Notes under the pieces: model-generated
Databases searched by the model: none
What the model was told of the DNA's origin: nothing
The model's input: only the letters and a program-made list of their open reading frames with translations
Shown here: in pieces, positions 1 to 6,050 of the stretch
Layout of the letters: every line of letters starts with the position of its first letter
Numbering within the stretch: position 1 is the first letter of the stretch
Assembly: GCA_946541285.1 (NCBI GenBank)
Contig: CAMNJG010000097.1
Span: 1-6,050 of the forward strand
DNA from: an uncultured Clostridia bacterium
GTDB taxonomy: Bacteria > Bacillota > Clostridia > Peptostreptococcales > Anaerovoracaceae
DNA length: 6,050 nucleotides
Direction of reading: 5' to 3'
Made by a program: the position numbers and the translations under genes

Positions 1-44
1 CTGACAGGCTCGTTCACTCCGCTTTGCTGTGTAGGAGAGTTGTT

Positions 45-108
45 TGATGCGTGCTCATTAACCCAATTACATTGAAATTACAATACGCATCAGCAAAATC
101 GGGTTAAT
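45..108. repeat. Two interleaved inverted repeats (pseudoknot topology)
   Basis: TGATGCGT (45-52) is the reverse complement of 85-92, and ATTAACCC (57-64) is the reverse complement of 101-108. The arms alternate rather than nest, so both stems can form together only as a pseudoknot. In minus-strand RNA the second stem extends to 12 pairs (57-68 with 97-108) with one G-U. The segment between the arms also carries AATTACA twice, 11 bp apart (65-71 and 76-82). It lies downstream of the channel gene. No T-run follows on either strand, so it is not a standard intrinsic terminator. Confidence 0.5.
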
Positions 109-123
109 CTGCTGCGCAGCAGA
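108..123. repeat. 16-bp perfect palindrome after the channel gene
   Basis: TCTGCTGCGCAGCAGA is self-complementary and begins 17 bases after the channel stop codon on the minus strand. As RNA it gives a 6-bp stem with a GCGC loop. No T-tract follows. It could help end or stabilise the operon transcript, or be a protein-binding dyad. It abuts the interleaved repeats, sharing base 108. Confidence 0.5.
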
Positions 124-140
124 GGAATGAGGAAACAGCA

Positions 141-2006
141 TCAGTGTTTCGCGATCACAATCAGGTCATCCTGTGGGCTGAAGGTTTCTTTCTCACGGCT
201 GCGCGGATTCACTTCGATGGTAAAGGTTCCGTCGTCATTGAGCTTTTTATAGCCGATGGCCGTTTCACTGTAACGGGCGGCGGAAGCTCCCAGCGTGTAG
301 AAATCCACCGGTTTTCCGGTAGTTACATAACGGGAAACCGGTTTCATATAAATGGTGGAACCGCCTTCGGAAAGCAGATCCTCCAGAATCGCTTTATTAT
401 GACGCTGCTCGGCGATCTGGACCATCATTTTCGCGGTGATACTGCTGCTGACGACGAAATCCGTCGCGCGCATCATCTGGGACAGACGCTGGTTGCGCGC
501 ACTGTTCATTTCAATGGTAAGCGGGATGTCAGAGCCGATTTCTCCGGCGATGTCGGTCAGGTGCAGCTGCAGCATCAGGGTGCGGGCATCTGCCTCTTCT
601 TCGGTCAGTTCTGTATCTGACATCAGCATGATACTGGATGGGCCTTCTGCCACCAGCGCTTCAAGAACATCACGTTTGAAAATGCTGCATTCTCTTACAT
701 CGACTTCGATATTCTCCAGTTCTTCGCCGGCTGGCAGGGAATCTGTGTCGATTCGGCCCGGTTCTGCCGCGATGATGACCTTTGAGCCCGGAACAGCGTA
801 GCTGTCCTCTTCGATCAGGATCTGTTTCAGCATGTCGGTGTAGCCGAGGACCAGCAGCTTATGCGGCTCTTCCTGTATGTTCGGCTCTTTTTCGAAGACA
901 CTGTCATCGACGACTGCGCGTTCCTGCAGATGGATCGCGTCATCATCGAGATCGATACGGATTAACTGATCGCCTGGTTCAAAAACAGTGTCCGCGTCGC
1001 AGTTCAGGATCGGTGTGTGATTGCGGACCATGCCGATCGCTGTGGAGTGAGGAAGACGCAGGTTGATTTCATGCAGGCTGAGACCTGTGACGGAAGGATT
1101 CTCTTCTACGTAGATTTCATCTCCTTCGAAACTGAGGAGTTCCGTAAGGATCTCAGACATACCAGGATGACGTCCGGACTGGACCATCAGACGCGCGATG
1201 GTTTTCTGGAAATTCAGGATTTCCGCGCGTTCGCCGCCGGCGATTTTTGCCGGATGCAGTACTTCACGGTCACGGATGGTGGCAATGATAAATGCTTTGT
1301 CGTTATGATACTCATCCAGGAGTTTCCTGCAGGTCAGTATGGTTTTGACGGTCATGAAGTCGTCATCCAGATTGACGATGATGGATTTACAGGTTTCCAG
1401 GGAACATACCTGCAAATCAGAAGGGCTGTCCGGTCTGCCGCTGCGGCATACCACACGGAGATGGCCCGTATTGGAGACACGGTCGCTGATGGCTTCTTCC
1501 ATTTTCAGCTTGTCTTCTTCCGCCAGGACGACAGCGACCGCGTCACTCTGGTTTTCATTGGCGATGGCCAGTTCTTCGATGACACTGGCAGTATTATCGT
1601 TGAAACCGATGATGACCACGTGACCTTCTTCGATGACGCGTGACTTACCGCGCTGCAGATCGGTGACTTTGTCCTTGATGCCGTTGGAAATCGTACCGAT
1701 CAGGAAACTGGTGATGAAGATGCCGACCAGTGTGACGATGGTCATGACGATCAGATACGGAACGGTTCCTTCTTCTTTTGCGAGGACACCGGTATTGATC
1801 GCGTGCATGAGCGTGAACCAGATCGAGTGGCCGGTGGAATCGGCACCGGTGCCGTCCGCGCCGCCAAGCGCGACCGCGAGCAGTCCGCCGATGACAACGA
1901 CAATGGCGGTGATGACCGCGAGCAGTAAGAGAAGCGACTTCGTTCCTTTTGACATCAGATTATCGAAGCGATATCTGAGTTTCTGCCATGCGCTGACTTT
2001 TTTCAT
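141..2006 (-). CDS. CASTOR/POLLUX-type ion channel with tandem RCK-like domains
   Basis: This 621-residue protein is a probable cation channel of the inner membrane, related to plant CASTOR and POLLUX/DMI1. A cytosolic basic N-terminus precedes a membrane helix at about 24-47 and a Gly/Asp-rich outer loop (48-61). A pore-helix-like stretch with IWFTLMHAINTG (62-73) and a second helix (83-110) follow. The segment LQRGKSRVIEEGHVVIIGF (117-135) closely resembles the pore-to-RCK junction of the plant proteins as I remember them. A first Rossmann-like RCK domain begins at 128 and a second at about 383 (KLLVLGYTD), joined by an acidic linker (352-381). Both may bind ligands that gate the pore. The ATG start is preceded by AGGAGG at 2016-2021, nine bases upstream, and lies 24 bp after the transporter stop. 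The family call is fairly firm. Ion selectivity and physiological role in bacteria are not established, and a phosphate-linked role rests only on operon context. Confidence 0.85.
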   Translation of the reverse strand: MKKVSAWQKLRYRFDNLMSKGTKSLLLLLAVITAIVVVIGGLLAVALGGADGTGADSTGHSIWFTLMHAINTGVLAKEEGTVPYLIVMTIVTLVGIFITSFLIGTISNGIKDKVTDLQRGKSRVIEEGHVVIIGFNDNTASVIEELAIANENQSDAVAVVLAEEDKLKMEEAISDRVSNTGHLRVVCRSGRPDSPSDLQVCSLETCKSIIVNLDDDFMTVKTILTCRKLLDEYHNDKAFIIATIRDREVLHPAKIAGGERAEILNFQKTIARLMVQSGRHPGMSEILTELLSFEGDEIYVEENPSVTGLSLHEINLRLPHSTAIGMVRNHTPILNCDADTVFEPGDQLIRIDLDDDAIHLQERAVVDDSVFEKEPNIQEEPHKLLVLGYTDMLKQILIEEDSYAVPGSKVIIAAEPGRIDTDSLPAGEELENIEVDVRECSIFKRDVLEALVAEGPSSIMLMSDTELTEEEADARTLMLQLHLTDIAGEIGSDIPLTIEMNSARNQRLSQMMRATDFVVSSSITAKMMVQIAEQRHNKAILEDLLSEGGSTIYMKPVSRYVTTGKPVDFYTLGASAARYSETAIGYKKLNDDGTFTIEVNPRSREKETFSPQDDLIVIAKH

Positions 2007-2030
2007 TTTTTGATTCCTCCTTTGAAAATG

Positions 2031-3785
2031 TCATTCTTCTGCCAGGCGATACTTTGAATAGAATGTATGATAGCTCTCAATGAACTGTGGCGACTGGTTG
2101 TTCCGGAGATTGTTCAGATATCCGTGATTGTAGAAACTGGACTGGTCGAGCTGGATGATGGATACGGCAATATTGGAACAATGATCGGATACCCGTTCAC
2201 AGTTGATGAGCAGATCGGACAGATAGACTCCCAGTTCCGGATGGCATTCTCCGTTGCGGAGTCTGGCAATATGTTTACTCCGGATGGTGGATGTCAGACT
2301 GTCGATGACGTCTTCCAGCGGTTCAACGCGTAATGCTGTCTCAATATCATGATCGCAGAATGCTTTCACCGTCAGTTCTGAGATTTCGGTCAGCGCTGCA
2401 GACAATGTCGCGAAATCCGCTTTGGCTTTATCGGAAAATGTCTGGTGATTACTGTCCATTTCCTGGGAAATCTCCGTGATATTCATCGCGTGGTCGCTGA
2501 TGCGTTCAAAATCACTGATACAGTGCAGGAGCCCGGTGACGGTACGGTTATCCTCATCGGTCAGACTGGCCGCGGAAAGTGCCAGCAGGAAGGTGAAAAG
2601 CTGATCCTGCATATCATCGATTTTCTGTTCTTTTTCCTCGACCTGTTTCCATGTTTTTTCGGTATAGGTGAACATGCCTCCAAGGGCGTCCTGCAGGGCG
2701 TCCCTGGCATCGACAGCCAGTTCTTTCGTACGCTCTCTGCACTGGGATACCGCGAGGGGCGGCGTCTCGATCAGGCGTGTGTCGAGCAGGACCACGGGTT
2801 CCTTTTTTTCAGGATCCGGAATGATTCTGTTGGCGAGCCCGACAAGCTGACTGGAAAACGGCAGGAGGATCAGGGTTGTCACGATGTTGAAGATCGAATG
2901 CACTGCTGCGATTTCCACGGGGCCGATGGTCTGGTCTGTAAAACGGAAGTGGATCAGCGCGTCCAGTCCGTAAAAAGCAGTCAGGCAGACAATTGTTCCG
3001 ATGATATTAAAGGAAATATGCACAACGGATACCCGCTTCGCGTTTCTGTTGACACCGATGGAGGATAACAGGGAGGTGACGCAGGTTCCGATGTTCTGTC
3101 CCATGATGATGGGGATCGCCATCCGGTAGGAAATGGCACCCGTCAGGGACAGTGCCTGCAGGATACCGACTGACGCAGCAGAGGACTGGATCACACCGGT
3201 GAACAGCGCGCCGAAGGCCACACTCAGCAGCGGGTTTTCAAAAGCGGTCAGCAGCCTGGAAAATTCCTTCATCTCCGCCAGCGGGGAGACAGCGTCTTTC
3301 ATCAGGGTCATGCCGAACATCAGCACGGCGAAACCGATCAGGATCGTCCCGATGTCCTGCTTTTTTTCACCTTTACTGACCATCATCAGAAGGATTCCGA
3401 TGAACGCGACGACAGGAGAGAAATTTTCCGGTTTCAGCATCGAAATCAGGATATTGTCGCTCTGGATGCCCGCCGTACTCAGCAGCCACGCTGTCAGTGT
3501 GGTACCGATATTGGAACCCATGATGACGCCGACGGTCTGTTCCAGCTGCATGATGCCGGAATTGACAAGACCGACCAGCATGACGGTCAGCGCGGATGAG
3601 GATTGTACAGCGATGGTGATCCCGGCGCCGAGCGCCAGACTTTTAAACGGGTTGGAAGTCATTTTTTTCAGCGTGCTTTCCAGCCTGCCGCCCGCGACTT
3701 TTTCCAGATGCTCTGACATGACATGCATGCCGAACAGGAAAAACGCGAGACCTCCGAATAATGTAAATATTGAAAAAACTGTCAT
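2031..3785 (-). CDS. Na+/phosphate cotransporter, NptA/YjbB type, with C-terminal PhoU-like domain
   Basis: This 584-residue membrane protein probably imports inorganic phosphate with sodium. It shows the inverted-repeat signature of the Na/Pi-cotransporter (SLC34-like) family: QSSSA (61-65) with GSNIGT (90-95), then QSSAAS (200-205) with GQNIGT (229-234). The hydrophobic part ends near 315. A linker (about 320-350) leads to a helical PhoU-like domain with two metal-site-type motifs, DFERISDH (425-432) and CERVSDH (529-535). Length and layout match ordinary bacterial NptA-PhoU fusions. The start is chosen at the ATG at 3785 because GGAGA (3791-3795) lies five bases before it; a longer reading from TTG at 3797 would place that ribosome site inside the gene. 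It follows the kinase by 22 bp. The two-component genes beside it suggest phosphate-starvation control. In other species YjbB has been linked to phosphate export, so the direction of transport is inferred. Confidence 0.92.
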   Translation of the reverse strand: MTVFSIFTLFGGLAFFLFGMHVMSEHLEKVAGGRLESTLKKMTSNPFKSLALGAGITIAVQSSSALTVMLVGLVNSGIMQLEQTVGVIMGSNIGTTLTAWLLSTAGIQSDNILISMLKPENFSPVVAFIGILLMMVSKGEKKQDIGTILIGFAVLMFGMTLMKDAVSPLAEMKEFSRLLTAFENPLLSVAFGALFTGVIQSSAASVGILQALSLTGAISYRMAIPIIMGQNIGTCVTSLLSSIGVNRNAKRVSVVHISFNIIGTIVCLTAFYGLDALIHFRFTDQTIGPVEIAAVHSIFNIVTTLILLPFSSQLVGLANRIIPDPEKKEPVVLLDTRLIETPPLAVSQCRERTKELAVDARDALQDALGGMFTYTEKTWKQVEEKEQKIDDMQDQLFTFLLALSAASLTDEDNRTVTGLLHCISDFERISDHAMNITEISQEMDSNHQTFSDKAKADFATLSAALTEISELTVKAFCDHDIETALRVEPLEDVIDSLTSTIRSKHIARLRNGECHPELGVYLSDLLINCERVSDHCSNIAVSIIQLDQSSFYNHGYLNNLRNNQSPQFIESYHTFYSKYRLAEE

Positions 3786-3790
3786 ATCTG

Positions 3791-3795
3791 TCTCC
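3791..3795 (-). promoter_or_regulatory. Ribosome binding site fixing the transporter start
   Basis: The minus strand reads GGAGA, then five bases, then ATG at 3785. An in-frame TTG at 3797 overlaps the upstream edge of this site and has no comparable ribosome site of its own. The ATG is therefore the better start, shortening the protein by four residues. Confidence 0.8.
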
Positions 3796-3807
3796 AATTA
3801 CTTGCTT

Positions 3808-5115
3808 TTACTGCGGAAAACGGATGCTGATCCGGGTCCCGACATTTACAGTACTGTCAACCTCGATTTCGGCGTGATGGTGATCCGCGATATGCCGTAC
3901 AATAGAAAGCCCCAGGCCTGTACCGCCTTTGGCGCGGCTGCGGCTCTTGTCAGCCCGGTAAAAACGTTCAAAGATCCTTGAAACGCTTTCTCTGGGGATA
4001 CCGATTCCTGTATCCGAAACCGTGAGTGTTCTGTCCGTGATGGAAATGTCAATATTTCCGTTTTCACGGTTGTATTTGATCGCGTTATCGACCAGGTTGT
4101 ACAGGAGTTCCGATATCTCCAGGAGATTGCCCGTAACCGGTTCTGAACTTCCGGTGATGGTAATCCGGATGCCTCTTTGTCGCGCGGAGTCGATGAGACG
4201 TTCCCGGCATTCTTCCGCGACTGCTGTCAGGTCAACGGAATCGTCGAGCAGAGAACTTTCCGTGGTATCCAGTTCGGACAGGCGGAGAATGTCCCCGATC
4301 AGAGTGAGCAGCCGGGCACTTTCTTTCCGGATCTTTCCCGCGAATTTCACACAGTCCCCGCCCTGTGCCATACCGGTCTCGATCAGTTCTGCATAGCCGG
4401 AAATAGAAGTCAGCGGCGTTTTGAGCTCATGGGAGACATTGGCTGTGAATTCCTGCCGGATCTGTTCCTGCGTGCTGCGGACATTCTTGATTTCCATGGC
4501 CAGCGGGATGATCTCATCGTATAAACCGATGTCTTCCGGGGACTGGTTGTTTTCGATCATCTGCGGGATGCGTTTCAGCGGCGCGATCAGTTTGTCTGTC
4601 AGTTTGACCGAGATGACCAGTGATATGGCGATGATGGCGCTGATGACCAGAAGGATGATGATCAGCGACCGCTCAAAAAGTACGAAGATGGAGTCTGCCT
4701 GGATGGAAACGCGGAGAATGTTTCCGTCATCGAGCCTGACCGCATAGTAGTAATCCTCTGTCCCGATGGTGTCAGAATACCGGGTATCGCTGCCGCTTCC
4801 GTTTTCAATCGCGGATTTGATTTCAGGCCGGTCGAGGTGATTCTGCATATTCCTGGAATCCGCGTCACTCTCGAAAAGAACCGTCCCGTTGTTTTCGATC
4901 AGTGTGATGCGGAATTCCTCACCGGTGAAGCGCTTCAGTTCTTCCGGGGAGGAAATCGTGTCGTAACACTGCGCGATGATCCGGCAGTCATGGATCAGGT
5001 TTTCTTCGAGCTCCTGCCGGAAAAAGAGATAATACACGACGGTGGTGATCAGGATCCCCGCGATGGCTGTGATGATGCCCATATAAAAGAGGCTGAGAAC
5101 GATTTTCCTTTCCAT
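3808..5115 (-). CDS. phoR: PhoR-like sensor histidine kinase
   Basis: This 435-residue membrane kinase probably autophosphorylates on His and passes phosphate to the regulator encoded just upstream. Membrane helices at about 8-31 and 148-170 flank an extracytoplasmic sensor of about 115 residues. A HAMP-like linker follows (about 171-218). The HisKA domain has the phosphoacceptor H229 in FTANVSHELKTPL. The ATP-binding domain has N340 and N344 (N box), DTGIGIP at 368-374, the F box IFERFYR (381-387) and GGTGLGLSIV (397-406). All catalytic motifs are intact. It is shorter than Bacillus PhoR and has no room for a cytoplasmic PAS domain between HAMP and HisKA. The ATG lies 2 bp after the regulator stop, with GGTGAG (5121-5126) inside the end of the regulator gene, so translation is probably coupled. 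The symbol rests on HisKA similarity and on the phosphate transporter next door; another stimulus, such as a cell-envelope signal, is possible. Confidence 0.88.
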   Translation of the reverse strand: MERKIVLSLFYMGIITAIAGILITTVVYYLFFRQELEENLIHDCRIIAQCYDTISSPEELKRFTGEEFRITLIENNGTVLFESDADSRNMQNHLDRPEIKSAIENGSGSDTRYSDTIGTEDYYYAVRLDDGNILRVSIQADSIFVLFERSLIIILLVISAIIAISLVISVKLTDKLIAPLKRIPQMIENNQSPEDIGLYDEIIPLAMEIKNVRSTQEQIRQEFTANVSHELKTPLTSISGYAELIETGMAQGGDCVKFAGKIRKESARLLTLIGDILRLSELDTTESSLLDDSVDLTAVAEECRERLIDSARQRGIRITITGSSEPVTGNLLEISELLYNLVDNAIKYNRENGNIDISITDRTLTVSDTGIGIPRESVSRIFERFYRADKSRSRAKGGTGLGLSIVRHIADHHHAEIEVDSTVNVGTRISIRFPQ

Positions 5116-5117
5116 AT

Positions 5118-5786
5118 TTACTCACCTTTATCGATCTTGTAGCCGACTCCGCGGACGGTCATGATGTATTTTCCGTATTCGCCGAGTTTGCTGCGGAGTG
5201 TCCGGATATGGACATCCAGGGTACGTCCCGTACTGCTGTGGCCCCAGATCGCGTTGAGGATCTCGTCGCGCCGGAATACGATCCTCGGATTCTGGATCAG
5301 GAGCTTCAGAAGTTCAAATTCCTTAAACGTCAGATCGATCGTTTTGCCGTCAGCCGTGACGGTCCTGGTGCTGTCATATACCGTAATTTCCCGGAATGTG
5401 AGCTGTTTATCAGGGAGTTCCTGTATGTTCCGGAGCCTGGCCCTCACTCTGCTGACCATCTCCATGACGCCGAATGGCTTGCACATATAATCATCCGCGC
5501 CCAGATCCAGGCCCCTGATCCGATCGACTTCGGTAGATTTCGCGGAAATGATGATGACCGGGATTCTGGCGAAAACCGGTTCATCCCGCAGTTTTTTCAG
5601 GATCGTCAGTCCATCGTCGCCCGGGAGCATGAGATCCAGGAGGATCAGGCTGGGAATCCGTTCGTGGATCGCCCTGTAAAACTCCTGGGAATTTTCAAAG
5701 CACTGCACCTCGAATCCGTTTTTTTCCAGCGCGTAGCTTTCAAGTTCTCTGATATCTTCTTCATCCTCAACGATATAGATCAGCAT
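5118..5786 (-). CDS. phoP: OmpR/PhoB-family response regulator, probable PhoP/PhoB
   Basis: This 222-residue protein is a complete DNA-binding response regulator. The receiver domain (1-118) has acidic residues E7 and D8, the phosphoacceptor D51 in LILLDLMLP, switch residues S81 and Y100, and the conserved K103 in CKPF. The winged-helix domain (about 125-219) shows LTFKEFELL (152-160), the recognition-helix region RTLDVHIRTLRSKL (188-201) and the wing VRGVGYKI (211-218). Length is typical of PhoB/PhoP. The ATG is preceded by AAGGAG (5795-5800) at eight bases. It is the first gene of the operon and sits behind PhoP-box-like repeats, which suggests that it activates its own transcription. Members of this family look alike, so the phosphate assignment comes from the PhoR-like partner, the transporter and the box rather than from the protein itself. 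The receiver and DNA-binding assignments are firm. Confidence 0.9.
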   Translation of the reverse strand: MLIYIVEDEEDIRELESYALEKNGFEVQCFENSQEFYRAIHERIPSLILLDLMLPGDDGLTILKKLRDEPVFARIPVIIISAKSTEVDRIRGLDLGADDYMCKPFGVMEMVSRVRARLRNIQELPDKQLTFREITVYDSTRTVTADGKTIDLTFKEFELLKLLIQNPRIVFRRDEILNAIWGHSSTGRTLDVHIRTLRSKLGEYGKYIMTVRGVGYKIDKGE

Positions 5787-5818
5787 AAGTCACTCTCCTT
5801 ACAGTATCCATCCTTTTT

Positions 5819-5824
5819 ATCATA
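5819..5824 (-). promoter_or_regulatory. Candidate -10 element of the operon promoter
   Basis: The minus strand reads TATGAT, five of six matches to TATAAT. It would put the transcript start near 5812, about 25 bases before the first start codon. No good -35 lies 17 bp upstream (the hexamer there is TGTTTG). A weak -35 is usual for promoters that depend on PhoP bound just upstream. This is inference from sequence only. Confidence 0.45.
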
Positions 5825-5833
5825 GCGGTGCCG

Positions 5834-5873
5834 TGTTAAATCAAACAGTACCGCTGTGTAAAATCCATGTTAA
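5834..5873 (-). promoter_or_regulatory. PhoP-box-like direct repeats upstream of the operon
   Basis: On the minus strand TTAACA (5868-5873) and TTTACA (5857-5862) are repeated exactly 11 bp apart, and another TTAACA lies at 5834-5839, 23 bp further on. The Bacillus PhoP box is known to be tandem TT(A/T/C)ACA hexamers with 5-bp spacers, placed roughly -20 to -60 from the start site. With the -10 at 5819-5824 these copies would span about -22 to -61, which fits. The position that would complete a perfect four-copy array, near 5846, is not conserved, and the last copy is one base out of phase. Confidence 0.55.
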
Positions 5874-5912
5874 ATCGTTCTGTCTGTGCATAATAACAGA
5901 TGTCAAAACAGT

Positions 5913-5930
5913 CTGGTATGAGAATACCGG
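5913..5930. other. Small hairpin with GNRA-type loop
   Basis: GGTAT (5915-5919) and ATACC (5924-5928) are complementary around a GAGA loop. The stem extends to seven pairs with one G-U pair if read as plus-strand RNA (C5913 to G5930). On the minus strand it lies upstream of a TTTT-containing stretch, but the run is too short and too distant for a convincing terminator. Its function is unknown. Confidence 0.3.
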
Positions 5931-5958
5931 AAAAGCGCGGGGAACACCATAAATTTGT

Positions 5959-5978
5959 TTCAGTAATCGATTACTGAA
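5959..5978. promoter_or_regulatory. 20-bp perfect palindrome, likely repressor operator
   Basis: Each half reads TTCAGTAATC and its reverse complement, centred on CG between 5968 and 5969. The dyad continues as TTGT/ACAA outside if one T is bulged. Even-spaced palindromes with a central CG are typical of LacI-family operators. It lies 40 bp upstream of a rightward promoter and about 140 bp before the candidate operon -10, so it more likely serves the divergent gene outside the window. A TetR- or MarR-type regulator is also possible. Confidence 0.5.
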
Positions 5979-6018
5979 CAATAACCCTGACAGGCGATTG
6001 TGAAGAAAATACCTTCTC

Positions 6019-6047
6019 TTGACGCGGCGGCAGACATGTACGATAAT
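6019..6047 (+). promoter_or_regulatory. Sigma-70/sigma-A-type promoter reading out of the window
   Basis: TTGACG (6019-6024) is separated by exactly 17 bp from GATAAT (6042-6047). Each hexamer has one mismatch to consensus. Transcription would start a few bases past the right edge, so a divergent gene is expected there, but none is visible inside the window. Confidence 0.55.
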
Positions 6048-6050
6048 AAG

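Noticed and set aside
1..9. CTGACAGGC also found at 5987-5995, as if flanking the operon
   Set aside because: A single 9-bp match across 6 kb is easily explained by chance, and no other sign of a mobile element is present.
17..58. Fourteen-codon minus-strand frame starting with ATG at 58
   Set aside because: It has no convincing ribosome site, is very short and lies within the inverted-repeat region.
47..61. Four-codon plus-strand frame (Met-Arg-Ala-His) preceded by GGAGAG at 34-39
   Set aside because: A ribosome-site-like sequence at seven bases is suggestive of a leader peptide, but no downstream plus-strand gene exists in this region, so it is probably chance.
108..123. Intrinsic terminator for the operon
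   Set aside because: The palindrome forms a stem on paper, but no U-run follows on the minus strand (the next bases are TTAACCCGATTTTGC), so I do not call a terminator.
1017..1643. Plus-strand open frame of 208 codons opposite the channel gene
   Set aside because: It mirrors the codon pattern of the real gene (Asp/Phe-rich from GAT/TTC antisense), has no clear ribosome site and shows no domain.
3785..3797. TTG at 3797 as the transporter start
   Set aside because: The ribosome site GGAGA lies between this TTG and the ATG at 3785, so the ATG is the likely start.
3133..3981. Plus-strand open frame of 282 codons opposite the transporter
   Set aside because: It overlaps strongly supported transporter and kinase genes, has Ser/Pro/Met-rich low-information sequence typical of an antisense shadow, and resembles no family I recognise.
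5208..5825. Plus-strand open frame of 205 codons opposite the response regulator
   Set aside because: The complete receiver and winged-helix domains on the minus strand explain this stretch; the plus frame shows no family features.

Overview
The window shows one compact operon on the minus strand, filling about 141-5786, followed upstream by a regulatory intergenic region (5787-6050). In transcription order the genes are: an OmpR/PhoB-type response regulator (5118-5786), a PhoR-like membrane histidine kinase (3808-5115), a Na+/phosphate cotransporter with a C-terminal PhoU-like domain (2031-3785), and a CASTOR/POLLUX-type ion channel with two RCK-like cytosolic domains (141-2006). Gaps between genes are only 2, 22 and 24 bp. 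Each gene has its own Shine-Dalgarno sequence, and no terminator-like hairpin is visible between them, so a single transcript is likely.

The organism looks like a Bacillota (Firmicutes) member of moderate GC, perhaps a gut Erysipelotrichia or Clostridia lineage. The reasons are purine-rich AAGGAG/AGGAGG ribosome sites, a PhoP-box-like direct repeat of the Bacillus TTNACA type ahead of the operon, and protein sequences of Firmicutes character. The rank below phylum is a guess.

Region by region: 1-140 lies downstream of the channel gene and holds no supportable gene. It contains two 8-bp inverted repeats that interleave (pseudoknot topology) and a 16-bp perfect palindrome. Region 141-5786 is the operon. 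Region 5787-5873 holds a ribosome site, a possible -10 element and PhoP-box-like hexamers reading into the operon. Region 5913-5930 can form a small hairpin. Region 5959-6047 holds a 20-bp perfect palindrome and a good sigma-70-type promoter pointing out of the right edge, so a divergently transcribed gene, possibly controlled by a LacI-type repressor, probably begins just beyond the window.

Inferred working model: the kinase and regulator sense phosphate (or envelope) status and autoregulate the operon. The NptA-type transporter imports phosphate with sodium, and its PhoU-like domain may report transport status to the kinase. The co-transcribed channel may balance the cation or charge load of phosphate uptake. 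The channel's presence in a Pho operon is the most interesting point in the window.
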